46,256 bases of DNA from NCBI GenBank assembly GCA_021813555.1, contig JAKAKG010000116.1:1-46256 (forward strand). Direction: 5' to 3'. This document shows positions 19,217-28,492 of this stretch, in pieces; within the stretch, counting starts at the first letter, position 1; the number at the start of each line of letters is the position of its first letter. The notes under the pieces are model-generated. The model ran no database searches. It had not been told where the DNA came from and was given only the letters and a program-made list of their open reading frames with translations. The stretch is from Acidobacteriota bacterium. Its GTDB lineage: Bacteria; Acidobacteriota; UBA4820; DSQY01. Both the position numbers and the translations under genes were made by a program.

Positions 19217-19608
19217 CCCTTGCTCCTCTGGACCAGTTTGGGGTCAATGTGGCAGTCCCAGCAGTAGGGTTTGACGCCCGCGTAGTCGTGGCATTTGTCG
19301 CAGAACTCGGCCTTGTTGTCGTGGCATTTGAGGCACGTGTTGGTGAGGCTCATGTCGTAGCGCTTGCCGTCGGCGGCCACGTAGGTCCGGTCGTTCTGGC
19401 GCACCACCTGGTCTCTCCAGGTGATGAGCATCTCCATGTGGGACATGCGCATGGTCTCGGTGGGAGCCACGCACTGCTTCTCCGTGGTGGGAAGCTTGAG
19501 CTCCGGGGGTTTGGAGGAGGTTCCCGATGCGAGGTTGTACCAGACGGGGAACGTGATGAGTCCCAGGAAGAGCACCAGGCCGGTGAAGATCAGCCCTCGG
19601 TCACGCAT
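19213..19608 (-). CDS. dsrJ: DsrJ, periplasmic triheme cytochrome c
   Basis: N-terminal TM/signal; three CxxCH motifs CLKCH, CDKCH, CWDCH; additional conserved-position Cys in EKQCV. Confidence 0.93.
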   Translation of the reverse strand: MRDRGLIFTGLVLFLGLITFPVWYNLASGTSSKPPELKLPTTEKQCVAPTETMRMSHMEMLITWRDQVVRQNDRTYVAADGKRYDMSLTNTCLKCHDNKAEFCDKCHDYAGVKPYCWDCHIDPKLVQRSKG

Positions 19609-21217
19609 GGGCCGCCTCCTTTCCCCGTAGCGGCGTGCCGCGAAGGTCCGTGGTCCGCTCCTTCTCGCCCTTCATCACCAGGGCGTTGCCCACGAACTCG
19701 TGAATGCCCGCCACCTCCACGCCTGGCACCCAGTACTCCATGAGGGTCGAGAGGTTGGCCTTGTCGATGGCGCAGATGCAGGAGAGGACGTTGACGCCCT
19801 TGGTCTCGTGCACGTGCTTCACGGCGTTGGCCCTGGGCAGGCCGCCCCGCATGCGCATCTCGAAGTTCTCGTCCGTGCCCAGGCCCGCGCCGCTCCCGCA
19901 GCAGAAGGTCTGTTCGCGGATGGTGTTCTCGGGCATCTCGTGGAAGTTCCGGCACGTGTTCTTGATGACGTAGCGCGGTTCCTCGAAGAGGCCCATGGCG
20001 CGGGCCGGGTTGCACGAGTCGTGGAAGGTCACGTTCCAGTGGTCGTTCCGGGTGGGATCGAGCTTGAGCTTTCCGTTCCTGATGAGGTCCGAGGTGAACT
20101 CCGTGATGTGCACCATCTTCGTGGATTTGGCGTTCTCGAAGACGGTTCCCGTGATGGGCGACTTGGGCACTTCCAGGAAATTCGCGGGGCCGTTCATGGT
20201 GTCCATATATTGGTGGATCACCCGCCACATGTGGCCGCATTCCCCGCCGATGATCCATTTCACGCCCAGGCGCTTGGCCTCGGCGTAGATCTTGTTGTTC
20301 AAGCGCTTGATCATCTCGTGGCTGGTGAAGAGCCCGAAGTTTCCGCCCTCGCCCGCGAAGGCGCTCCACGTGTAATCCAGCCCGATCTCGTGGAAGAGCT
20401 GGAGGTAGCCCAGGAGGGTGTAGTAGTGGGGCGTGCCGAAGTAGTCGGCGGAGGGGGTCACGAACAGGACCTCCGCCCCCTTGCGGTTGATGGGAGCCTC
20501 CACCCGGACGCCCGTGATCTCCTCCAGCTCGTCCACGGCGAAGCCGATGGAGTCCGCGAAGCCGTGGGGCTGGATGCCCAGGTGGTTGCCCGTGCGGAAG
20601 CAGTTGGCAGCGGGCTCGATGACCCAGTTGATGTTGAGCCCCAGGAGGTTGAGCAGCTCGCGGCCGATCATGGTGATCTCCGCCTGGTCGATGCCGTAGG
20701 GGCAGAAGACCGAGCAGCGGCGGCACTCGGTGCACTGGTAGAAGTAGTAGAACCACTCCTTGATCACGTCCTCCGTGAGCTCGCGGCCGCCCGCCAGGGC
20801 GCCGAAGGCCTTCCCCGCAGGCGTAAAATAGCGGCGGTAGACCGAGCGGATCAGCTCGGCCCGGAGAACGGGCATGTTCTTGGGGTCACCCGAGCCCACG
20901 TAGAAGTGGCACTTGTCGGCGCAGGCCCCGCACCTCACGCAGATGTCCATGAAGAGGCGGAAGGATCGGTACTTCTCCAGCCGGTCCTTCATGCCGTCCA
21001 GGATGATCTGCTTCCAGTTGGGCGGCAGCTTCCAGTCCGCGTCGAAGGGCTGCCAATCCCTGGGATTGGGCATGCCCAGGTACTCGATGTTCTTGGCCAG
21101 GGCGCTGTAGCAGTAGGTCCCCTTGCGGAAGTCCACGTGGGGGTCCATCCAGCCCTTCTTGGGGGGCCGGTAGTCGACCTGCGCCAGGTCCTCGGGTTTG
21201 GGTTGCTTCTCCGCCAT
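19601..21217 (-). CDS. dsrK: DsrK, HdrD-like Fe-S subunit
   Basis: CVRCGACADKCHFYVGSGDPKNMPVLRAELIRSVYRRYFTP; CTECRRCSVFCPYGIDQAEI; cysteine-rich CCxnC-type segments (GGECGHMWRV, CNPARAMG, FCCGSGAGL). Confidence 0.95.
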   Translation of the reverse strand: MAEKQPKPEDLAQVDYRPPKKGWMDPHVDFRKGTYCYSALAKNIEYLGMPNPRDWQPFDADWKLPPNWKQIILDGMKDRLEKYRSFRLFMDICVRCGACADKCHFYVGSGDPKNMPVLRAELIRSVYRRYFTPAGKAFGALAGGRELTEDVIKEWFYYFYQCTECRRCSVFCPYGIDQAEITMIGRELLNLLGLNINWVIEPAANCFRTGNHLGIQPHGFADSIGFAVDELEEITGVRVEAPINRKGAEVLFVTPSADYFGTPHYYTLLGYLQLFHEIGLDYTWSAFAGEGGNFGLFTSHEMIKRLNNKIYAEAKRLGVKWIIGGECGHMWRVIHQYMDTMNGPANFLEVPKSPITGTVFENAKSTKMVHITEFTSDLIRNGKLKLDPTRNDHWNVTFHDSCNPARAMGLFEEPRYVIKNTCRNFHEMPENTIREQTFCCGSGAGLGTDENFEMRMRGGLPRANAVKHVHETKGVNVLSCICAIDKANLSTLMEYWVPGVEVAGIHEFVGNALVMKGEKERTTDLRGTPLRGKEAAHA

Positions 21218-21219
21218 GG

Positions 21220-22212
21220 CTACTCCCTATCCAAAGGCAGGCCAGCCGCCTTGATCTTGTCGTGAAACTCCTCTTCCCACTCGGCGTAGGTGTGCACCTT
21301 CACGGGGTAGTCCCACGGATTCACGTGGCGTTTCATCCTGTTGTTGTTGGCCAGGTTGCGCGTGGGGCTGAGGAAGACCCCGGGGGCGTGCATGAGCTTG
21401 CTGAAGGGGAAGTAGGCCAGGAGCACGCAGAGGAGGAAAAGGTGCACGAAGAACAGGGGCCCCACCTCCTTGGGAATGACGGGAGAGAAGGTCACGAGCC
21501 CGATGGCCAGCTCCTTGATCGCCACGATGTCAGCGCGGGTGAAGTAGCGCATGAGGACGCCCGACCCGGCCAGCCCCAGAAGAAGGAACAGCGCGAAGTA
21601 GTCCGTGAAGAGAGAGAGATACCGGATCTGCGGGTCCCGCAGCCGCCTGAACAGGAGGTAGAGGAGGGCCGCCAGGATCACCAGGTCCGTCACGTACAGG
21701 ACCGGAGCGCCCACCTGGAAGAAGCCGTCCACGTCCGCCAGCAAATTCACCAGGCGGGGCACGGGCTCCATGAAGAACCGCAGGTGGCGCAGGAAGATCA
21801 CGAGGAACGTCCAGTGAAACGCCAGGGCGCCCAGCCAGAGCCACTTGTTCTCGCCGTAGACGAGCCTGGGGCCGTCTCTGAGTTCGGCTTTGGTGTTGCG
21901 GAAGAGCGACCGGAACAGCAGCACTTCAAGGGCCATCCTGCCCATGACGCCGAGGGTCGAGGAGGGGCTCTCCAGGCGGCCCTGCTTGATCCAGGGCAGG
22001 GACTTCTGCTGGCCGCACGTGCTGGGGATGCGGAAGGGCACGGGCGTGTTGGCCCACTTCACGACGCGGTACGCCAGGCCGGCCAGGAATACGGCGATGG
22101 CCGCGAACGGAATGACCGTCCCGAACAGGACCCCGAGGTGCGCCGCCGCCACGCCGAAGTAGGCCAGGAGGATCAAGACAAGAACGGTCAATAGGGAATA
22201 CAAGGCACTCAT
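21220..22212 (-). CDS. dsrM: DsrM, NarI-like cytochrome b membrane subunit
   Basis: 330 aa with TM helices; HWTFLVIFLRHLRFF and FFVHLFLLCVLLAYFPFSKLMHAPG heme-b-type His helices; precedes dsrK. Confidence 0.93.
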   Translation of the reverse strand: MSALYSLLTVLVLILLAYFGVAAAHLGVLFGTVIPFAAIAVFLAGLAYRVVKWANTPVPFRIPSTCGQQKSLPWIKQGRLESPSSTLGVMGRMALEVLLFRSLFRNTKAELRDGPRLVYGENKWLWLGALAFHWTFLVIFLRHLRFFMEPVPRLVNLLADVDGFFQVGAPVLYVTDLVILAALLYLLFRRLRDPQIRYLSLFTDYFALFLLLGLAGSGVLMRYFTRADIVAIKELAIGLVTFSPVIPKEVGPLFFVHLFLLCVLLAYFPFSKLMHAPGVFLSPTRNLANNNRMKRHVNPWDYPVKVHTYAEWEEEFHDKIKAAGLPLDRE

Positions 22213-22297
22213 GAACCGCTGCCTCCCTTCTTAAGGCCCATTCGCACAGAGCACCGCCCCGGACATGCCGACTGCCGGCGGCCCCTGGCCTTCAGGA

Positions 22298-22822
22298 TCA
22301 AGAGCCGCCGGGCTCGGGATCTTCGTCGAAGAGGCGGCTCGCCTTCTCCAACATGAAGATCTTTCTCCTCATCTCGCCCAGCCGGATGTCGCAGATCTTT
22401 TCTCTGTTGGCGGAGTAGATGTCGAACGCGCCCAGGGCCAGATCGTCCACCCTCGCGTCGAAGGCCGCCCATTCGGCGGCCATGGGCGCGGCCCGAAGGG
22501 CCTCCCCCGCCTGCTCCCTGGCGATCTGCTTCAGGAAGAAGATGAAGGAGACCACCTGGGAGGCCGTGAAGTCCTGGACGCTTCGCAGTTTGATGAGGGA
22601 TTCAAGGGCCGGTGCGACCTCGGCCGGTTTGGCCAGCCCGAGGACGCCGTCGCACAGGACGGCAAGTTCCCTGGAGAGGGTGGCTCCCACAGGGTTGGCG
22701 AAGGGATCCTTCACCTGCGTGAAGAAGCGTCCCGTCTCCGCGGGATACGTCTCCATCACCCCTTGGAGCCACCTCTCCAGGATGGCGGCTCTCCTTCCGT
22801 GCAATGACTCCATCAGGGCCAT
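22298..22822 (-). CDS. RsbRD N-terminal domain-type protein, linked to dsrMKJOP
   Basis: RRAAILERWLQGVMETYPAETGRFFTQVKDPFANPVGATLSREL typical of the small protein found upstream of dsrM in sulfate reducers. Start trimmed to the Met following GGAGGGGGCCG. Confidence 0.75.
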   Translation of the reverse strand: MALMESLHGRRAAILERWLQGVMETYPAETGRFFTQVKDPFANPVGATLSRELAVLCDGVLGLAKPAEVAPALESLIKLRSVQDFTASQVVSFIFFLKQIAREQAGEALRAAPMAAEWAAFDARVDDLALGAFDIYSANREKICDIRLGEMRRKIFMLEKASRLFDEDPEPGGS

Positions 22823-22883
22823 CGGCCCCCTCCCCCCCTCACGCACCGGCGTACGCCGGCATGCGCGCCGGGAACCGGAGGCC

Positions 22884-22920
22884 GGGAGCCGGTGCGGCAC
22901 CGTTGGGCCGCCCGGCTCCC
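22884..22920 (-). terminator. Strong hairpin immediately downstream of dsrC (terminator, attenuator or mRNA-stabilising stem)
   Basis: GGGAGCCGG-t-GCGGC-accgttgg-GCCGC-CCGGCTCCC: 14-bp stem with one bulge and 8-nt loop, about 26 nt past the dsrC stop; no U-run follows. Confidence 0.55.
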
Positions 22921-22945
22921 CGCCGCCGATCCCTGCCGCCTCGTC

Positions 22946-23263
22946 TTACACGCAGCCCGTGGGCTTGGGCAGGCCGGCGAGCTTGCAGGCCCCCTTGGCC
23001 GGGCCAGAGGGAAACAGCTCGTACACCTTGTTCAGCGGGAACCCTGTCTCCTTGCACAGCTTGCGGATCATGGGGGCGATCCCGAACTGCAGATAATAGT
23101 TCCGCAGGTAGTTGATCATCTTCCAGTGCTCTTCGGTGAGGTCGGTGATGCCCTCAATGCCGGCGAAATCCTTGGCCACGTCCTCGTTCCAGACAGTGGG
23201 ATCTTCCAAGAATCCGTCCTCGTCCACCACGTAAGCTTTTCCGTTCAGTTCGAGTGTCGGCAC
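22946..23263 (-). CDS. dsrC: DsrC sulfur carrier protein
   Basis: 105 aa; C-terminal swinging arm GACKLAGLPKPTGCV with both conserved cysteines and penultimate Cys. Confidence 0.96.
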   Translation of the reverse strand: MPTLELNGKAYVVDEDGFLEDPTVWNEDVAKDFAGIEGITDLTEEHWKMINYLRNYYLQFGIAPMIRKLCKETGFPLNKVYELFPSGPAKGACKLAGLPKPTGCV

Positions 23264-23371
23264 GGTCTCTACCTCCTGCCGGATTTGGCCCTGTTCCGGC
23301 GTCCAGTGGATCTGCCCCCGAGGGGGCCGCTCGCCAGGTTTCTCCCGCCGGGTTTCCCCGCCGCGGCACCT

Positions 23372-25033
23372 CTAGATCAAATCGATATACCCGCAGGGGC
23401 ACTCTTCCGCGCACTTCTTGCAGCCGTTGCATACCTCGAGCTTGATGCGGTAGTGCTCGCCCTTGGGGAGCTTCACGAAGCAGCTGTTGGTGCAGTACAT
23501 CCAGCAGGTCTCGCAGTCCATGCACATGCCGCAGGACATGCACCGCTTGGCCTCATCCACGGCCTGCTCCGGCGTGAGCCCGAGCTCGATCTCCGTGTCC
23601 TTGCCGCGCTGGTCGGCGGGCACGTGCGGCCGCTCGTGGCGGGCCGCTTCCTTGTACCATCCGATCTTCATGTGGTCTGTTTTGACGAGGGTGGGCTTGG
23701 CCCGCTTCTCCAGCTCCAAACCCCGGAACCGGGCATCGATGGCCTCCGCGGCGAAGCGGCCCTGGGAGATGGCGATGGTGGCCAGCCCCAGCTCCACGTC
23801 GTCGCCGCCCGAGTAAACGCCGTCTTCTTTGGTGACGCCCCACTCGTCCACGGCGATCCAGTTCTTGCCGTCGCGGAGCGATTCGAACCCGTCGAAGGCC
23901 GGTTCCTGGCTGATGGCGGCCACGATGGCCGTGGCGTCCATGTCGAACTCCGACCCCGCCTTGGGCACGGGCCTCCGGCGGCCCGAGGCGTCGGGCTCGC
24001 CCAGTTCCATGCGGATGCACTTGAGGCCCACGGCCGTCCCGTCCTTCACGAGGACTTCCACGGGCGCCACCAGGTAGTCGATGGCCACGCCCTCTTCCAG
24101 GGCCCCCTCGATCTCCGGGGCAATGGCGGGCATCTCGGCCCTGGTGCGGCGGTACAGGAGGGTCACGTCCGCGCCCAGGCGCTTGCTCACCCTCGCCGCG
24201 TCGATGGCCGTGTCGCCGCCGCCGATGACGAGGACCTTGGTACCCACCTGAACCTCTTCCCCGCTGTTGACCTTGTTCAAGAACTCCGTACCCGAGAACA
24301 CGTTGGGAGTCTCTTCTCCGGGCACCCTGAGCTTGATGCCCTTGTGGGCTCCGAGCCCCACGAAGATGGCTTTGTACTCGCTGCGCAGGTCGTCGAGGGA
24401 CTTGTCCTTCCCGATGACGAAGTTGCACTGGAGGTTCACGCCGAGGTCCAAGATCCGCTGGATCTCCGCGTCCAGGACCTGCCGCGGGAGCCGGTACGCC
24501 GGAATGCCGTAGCGGAGCATGCCGCCGGGCTTGCTGAAGGCCTCGAACACGGTCACGGAGTACCCGCGCCGGGCGAGCTGGTACGCGCAGGAGAGCCCCG
24601 CGGGGCCGGCACCTACCACGGCCACTTTTTCCGGCCGCGTTTCTTCCGTGAGCTTTGCGGGCTTCAGGCCTTTGCCGAGGGCGAAATCGCCGATGAAGCG
24701 CTCGATGGCGTTCACCGCCACCGGCCCTTCCTTCTCGTTGCGGTTGCAGCCCGCCTCGCAGGGGTGCGGGCAGACCCGGCCGCAGGTGGCCGGAAAGGGA
24801 TTCTTCTCGGTGACCAGGCGCCAGGCCAGTTCAAAGGCTTGGTCGTTGGTGCGCCCGTAGGCTTCCGCCTGCGCGATGGTCGTGAGGAGGCCTCGGATAT
24901 CCGTGCCGCTGGGGCAATTGCCTACGCAGGGCGGCGTCTTTTCCGCGTACTTCGGCCGCATCGGGCTGATTTCTCCGCCCGTGCTCCCGCCCGCCTTGAT
25001 GATCGGTTTCTTCACTTCCTTGAAGAGGCCCAT
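23372..25033 (-). CDS. dsrL: DsrL-like / GltD-family NAD(P)H-dependent Fe-S flavoprotein with C-terminal ferredoxin domain
   Basis: CVGNCPSGTDIRG, CGRVCPHPCEAGCNR, GAGPAGLSCAYQLARRG, VIGGGDTAIDAARVSKRLGADVTLLYRR; C-terminal CMSCGMCMDCETCWMYC and CNGCKKCAEECPCGYI; located between dsrD and dsrC. Confidence 0.75.
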   Translation of the reverse strand: MGLFKEVKKPIIKAGGSTGGEISPMRPKYAEKTPPCVGNCPSGTDIRGLLTTIAQAEAYGRTNDQAFELAWRLVTEKNPFPATCGRVCPHPCEAGCNRNEKEGPVAVNAIERFIGDFALGKGLKPAKLTEETRPEKVAVVGAGPAGLSCAYQLARRGYSVTVFEAFSKPGGMLRYGIPAYRLPRQVLDAEIQRILDLGVNLQCNFVIGKDKSLDDLRSEYKAIFVGLGAHKGIKLRVPGEETPNVFSGTEFLNKVNSGEEVQVGTKVLVIGGGDTAIDAARVSKRLGADVTLLYRRTRAEMPAIAPEIEGALEEGVAIDYLVAPVEVLVKDGTAVGLKCIRMELGEPDASGRRRPVPKAGSEFDMDATAIVAAISQEPAFDGFESLRDGKNWIAVDEWGVTKEDGVYSGGDDVELGLATIAISQGRFAAEAIDARFRGLELEKRAKPTLVKTDHMKIGWYKEAARHERPHVPADQRGKDTEIELGLTPEQAVDEAKRCMSCGMCMDCETCWMYCTNSCFVKLPKGEHYRIKLEVCNGCKKCAEECPCGYIDLI

Positions 25034-25057
25034 TTTTCCATCCTTTCGAAGTGAGTA

Positions 25058-25159
25058 GTGAGGTGTAAGGAGTGAGGAGGCCAACAGACATCGACCGACC
25101 TCGCTCCCTGGATCGCTCCCCCGCTCTTTCTCCTCACTCGCTCACTCTTTGCTCCTCAC
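25058..25159. repeat. Imperfect intergenic inverted repeat (GTGAGGAG family), dsrL-like/ferritin-like junction
   Basis: Arms 25058-25076 GTGAGGTGTAAGGAGTGAG and 25141-25159 CTCACTCTTTGCTCCTCAC pair at 16 of 19 positions. Confidence 0.6.
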
Positions 25160-25164
25160 CGTCT

Positions 25165-25599
25165 TTACGCGTACGGGTAGAGATTTCGCTTGAAGTCCTC
25201 GAGCTGCCCAAGGAGCCTGTCGTGCTTCTTCTCGTCCTCGATGAGGTAGGTCAGCAGGTGCCGCTGGGCGAAGAGCCGGCAGTTCTTGCGGGCCTTCTCG
25301 GCGAGGGCGATGGTTTCCTTCTCCATCTCGGCGTGCTTCTCGATCATGTCCCATACGTCGCCGAGTTCCTCGGGCGTGAGCGAGATGGCCTGCTTCTCCA
25401 GGCTGTCCAGAATCACCTGCTGGACTCGCTTGTGCATGGCCGAGTCCTGCCGGATGATTTCCATCACGAGCCGGATCAGGGGATTCCCCGTCTTCTCCAT
25501 GACGGCGGTGGTCTGCGCGACGGTCTGGACTTCGATGTCCTGCCAGCGCTTGAGGAGGGCCACCAGCTCTTCCAGATTTTCAGCCGCTTTCTGTGCCAT
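25165..25599 (-). CDS. Predicted ferritin-like (rubrerythrin-type) all-helical protein
   Basis: 144 aa; helical pattern with spaced E/H residues (MEIIRQDSAMHKR, EKHAEMEKETIALAEKA, YLIEDEKKHDRLLGQLEDF); lies between dsrD and dsrL-like genes. Confidence 0.5.
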   Translation of the reverse strand: MAQKAAENLEELVALLKRWQDIEVQTVAQTTAVMEKTGNPLIRLVMEIIRQDSAMHKRVQQVILDSLEKQAISLTPEELGDVWDMIEKHAEMEKETIALAEKARKNCRLFAQRHLLTYLIEDEKKHDRLLGQLEDFKRNLYPYA

Positions 25600-25681
25600 G
25601 GTTTCGTCCTCCGCTCAAACCCTATCTCCAACCATTGAGGGCGGCGGGCCGGGTGGTCCCCGTCGCCCGCCCGGCTCGCCG

Positions 25682-25930
25682 TCAATCGGGCGCGGCGCCT
25701 TCCTTGTGGGGCAGCGTGATGAAGCTTCCCCCGAAGTAGCTGTACACGCAGCGGCCCGAATCCATGAGGATGCGGATGGCGGCCTTGCAGTCGTCCTTCG
25801 TGCACTCGGCCTCGCCGTATTTCGCGATCATGGCCTTGGTCAGGTCACCCGCCTTCAGGTTTTTCTTGCCATAGTATTCGGACACCATATGGAACATCTC
25901 GTCGGCCAGCGCTTCATGGGTCACGGCCAT
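25682..25930 (-). CDS. dsrD: DsrD, small winged-helix allosteric activator of DsrAB
   Basis: 82 aa; MVSEYYGKKNLKAGDLTKAMIAKYGEAECTKDDCKAAIRILMDSGRCVYSYFGGSFITL; directly after dsrB. Confidence 0.93.
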   Translation of the reverse strand: MAVTHEALADEMFHMVSEYYGKKNLKAGDLTKAMIAKYGEAECTKDDCKAAIRILMDSGRCVYSYFGGSFITLPHKEGAAPD

Positions 25931-25958
25931 GGTCCTCTCCTATCAGCGAGCCGGAGGG

Positions 25959-26036
25959 GAGGAGCAAGGAGCGAGGGAACCGCGGAGCACGCCGGTCACG
26001 GCGCCTTCGTCGTTCGTCCCGCCCGCCTTGCTCCTC
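25959..26036. repeat. Intergenic inverted repeat (GTGAGGAG family), dsrB/dsrD junction
   Basis: Arms GAGGAGCAAGG (25959-25969) and CCTTGCTCCTC (26026-26036), perfect 11 bp; flanked by further CTCACTCCTCACT motifs. Confidence 0.6.
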
Positions 26037-26051
26037 ACACCTCACTCCTCA

Positions 26052-27134
26052 CTAGAACTTGATGTGGGTCGACCTGGCGTAGGTCAGGCCCGCGTTCTTG
26101 AAGTCGTCGATGTGGTAGCGCGTGAACTCGATGCCCGTCAGCTCGAAGAATTTCGGCCAGCCGATGCGCTCGATCCACTCGCCCATGCGCTCGTATTTCT
26201 TGGCGTTCTTGGCGTAGACCTCAACGATGTTCACCACCGCCTCCACCACCTCGGGCCAGCGCGGGGGGTTGTTGGGGATGAAGGGGATGGCCAGCTTGGA
26301 GAACTTGGGCGTCGTGCGGGCGTTGCTCACCTTGCCGCCGACCCAGATGGAGATGCCGTCGTTGTCGGGGTCGTTCAGCGGCATGGACGGGCAAACCGTG
26401 TAGCAGTTGCCGCAGTACATGCACTGGTCCTCCACCACTTCCACGGACTGCTTTTCGTTGACCGTGGCGGGGCGGATGGCGCCCGTGGGGCACGAGGCGA
26501 TGAGGGTGGGCACTTCGCAGGTCTTGGGCAGGGTGTCGTGGTTGACCTTCGGGGGCTTGCGGTGGACGCCCAGGATGGCGATGTCCGAGCAGTGCACGGC
26601 GCCGCACATGTTCAGGCAGCAGGCCAGCGCGATGCGGAGCTTGGCGGGGAGGTTCTCGTGGGTGAAGCGGTCGTACAGGGCGTCCATGACGGCCTTGACG
26701 ATGCCCGACGCGTCCGTGGCGGAGGAGTGGCAGTGGACCCAACCCTGCGTGTGGACGATGTTGCTGACGGCGTTGTTGGTGCCGCCCACGGGGAAACCGT
26801 TGGCCAGAAGGTCCTTCTTCAGCGCCTCGATGTTGTCCTTGTTGTCCATGAGAAATTCGACGTTGTTCCGGCTCGTGAAGCGCAGGTAGCCGCCGCAGTA
26901 CTTGTCCGCCAGATCCGCGAAGAGCCGGATGGACTGGACACTGAGCAGGCGCGGCGAACCGGCGCGAACCGTGAACAGCTTGTCGCCCGATTCGGCGACG
27001 TGGCACAGCACGCCAGGGGCCAGGGTTTCATGGTACTTCCACAGCCCGTAGTTCTTTTTGATGACGGGATGCAGGAACTTCTCGTAGCTCGGCGGTCCGA
27101 TATCGGTGATCCTCTTGACGGGTTCTGCTGCCAT
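26052..27134 (-). CDS. dsrB: Dissimilatory sulfite reductase beta subunit
   Basis: [67 protein letters not shown]. Confidence 0.97.
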   Translation of the reverse strand: MAAEPVKRITDIGPPSYEKFLHPVIKKNYGLWKYHETLAPGVLCHVAESGDKLFTVRAGSPRLLSVQSIRLFADLADKYCGGYLRFTSRNNVEFLMDNKDNIEALKKDLLANGFPVGGTNNAVSNIVHTQGWVHCHSSATDASGIVKAVMDALYDRFTHENLPAKLRIALACCLNMCGAVHCSDIAILGVHRKPPKVNHDTLPKTCEVPTLIASCPTGAIRPATVNEKQSVEVVEDQCMYCGNCYTVCPSMPLNDPDNDGISIWVGGKVSNARTTPKFSKLAIPFIPNNPPRWPEVVEAVVNIVEVYAKNAKKYERMGEWIERIGWPKFFELTGIEFTRYHIDDFKNAGLTYARSTHIKF

Positions 27135-27199
27135 CGTTCATCTCCTCAATCTCGAAGGGCCGCGCCTTACGGCGGCCCGAATTCCCTGCGAAGCCTCCC

Positions 27200-28381
27200 C
27201 TATTCCTCGCCCTTGAAGAAGATGTAGGGATTGTCGCGCGGCGCCGTGACCATCTGCGGGATCGGGTCCAGGCCGATGGCGTCGAGGAAGTTGGACATGC
27301 CCACGCGCTGGATCAGCTCGCCGATGCGCTCGCGGTTCTTGCCGTACTCATCCCAGAACTCCCAGACCCTGGAGACGAGTTCCTTGAGGGTGTCCATGAG
27401 CTCGTCCGCGGGGACGAAGGGAACCAGGACCGAGGCGAGCAGGGCGCCCTGGACGATGGGGGCCTTGGCGCCGATGAGGATGGTGGCGCCCCTCTCCTTG
27501 CCGGGCCTCAAGGCCTTGGGCATCACGTTGATGCAGTGCATGCAGCGCACGCATTCGTGATTGTCGATGCTGAGCTTCTTTCCGTCCCACTTCATGCACT
27601 TGCTGGGGCAGTTGGCGCAGACGTCGTTCTGGATGTCCATGCCGGCGGCGGCGTAGGCGGCGACCTCGGCGTCGTCCTGCTGGATCTCGTCCTTCCACGT
27701 GCCGATGACGGACATGTCGGAACGGGCGATGGAGGCCACGCAGTCGTTGGGGCAGCCGGAAAATTTGAACTTGAACTTGTACGGGAACGGGGGCCGGTGC
27801 AGCTCGTCCTGGTACTGGTGGGTGACGTCGTTGCACATCTTAAGGGTGTCGTAGCAAGCCCACTCGCAACGCGCCATGCCCGCGCAGGCCGAGGGCGTGC
27901 GCATGCAGGATCCCGAGCCGCCGAGGTCGAACCCGGCTTCGCCCAGCTCCTTGAAGCAGGGCTCCAGTTCGTCGGTCTTGGTGCCCAGGAAGACGATGTC
28001 GCCCGTGGAGCCGTGCATGTTCGTGAGGCCGGAGCCGTGGCGCTCCCAGATGTCACAAAGCGTCCGCAGGGAGCCGCTCGTGTAGAACCAACCCGAGGGC
28101 TGGTTCACGCGCATGGTGTGGAAGTGGGCCACCTGGGGGAACTGCTCGGGCACGTCGCTGTAGCGCCCGATGACGCCGCCGCCGTATCCCATGACGCCGA
28201 CGATGCCGCCGTGCTTCCAGTGGCCCTTCTTCTCTTCGTACGACAGCTCGAGCTGTCCCAGAAGGTCGTCGCACACCGGGCTCGTCTTGGAAGCGTTCTT
28301 GATTTCCTTGACGAAGCTCGGCCACGGGCCCTTCTCAAGCTCGTCCAGCAGTTTCGTGTCCCTCTTCTGATCCGCCATCAC
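27200..28381 (-). CDS. dsrA: Dissimilatory sulfite reductase alpha subunit
   Basis: [90 protein letters not shown]. Confidence 0.97.
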   Translation of the reverse strand: MMADQKRDTKLLDELEKGPWPSFVKEIKNASKTSPVCDDLLGQLELSYEEKKGHWKHGGIVGVMGYGGGVIGRYSDVPEQFPQVAHFHTMRVNQPSGWFYTSGSLRTLCDIWERHGSGLTNMHGSTGDIVFLGTKTDELEPCFKELGEAGFDLGGSGSCMRTPSACAGMARCEWACYDTLKMCNDVTHQYQDELHRPPFPYKFKFKFSGCPNDCVASIARSDMSVIGTWKDEIQQDDAEVAAYAAAGMDIQNDVCANCPSKCMKWDGKKLSIDNHECVRCMHCINVMPKALRPGKERGATILIGAKAPIVQGALLASVLVPFVPADELMDTLKELVSRVWEFWDEYGKNRERIGELIQRVGMSNFLDAIGLDPIPQMVTAPRDNPYIFFKGEE

Positions 28382-28492
28382 TAGTCCTCCTAAAATCCAC
28401 GCCTAGGATCATCTGGTCGCGGCTGCCTGACCTACGTGCCGAACATCCTCCTCCGATGATGGTGCTCCACCGTTCCTTGGCTCATCGCCGGC

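Noticed and set aside
19700-21265. 521-aa plus-strand ORF opposite dsrK
   Set aside because: Antisense shadow of dsrK with compositionally biased translation.
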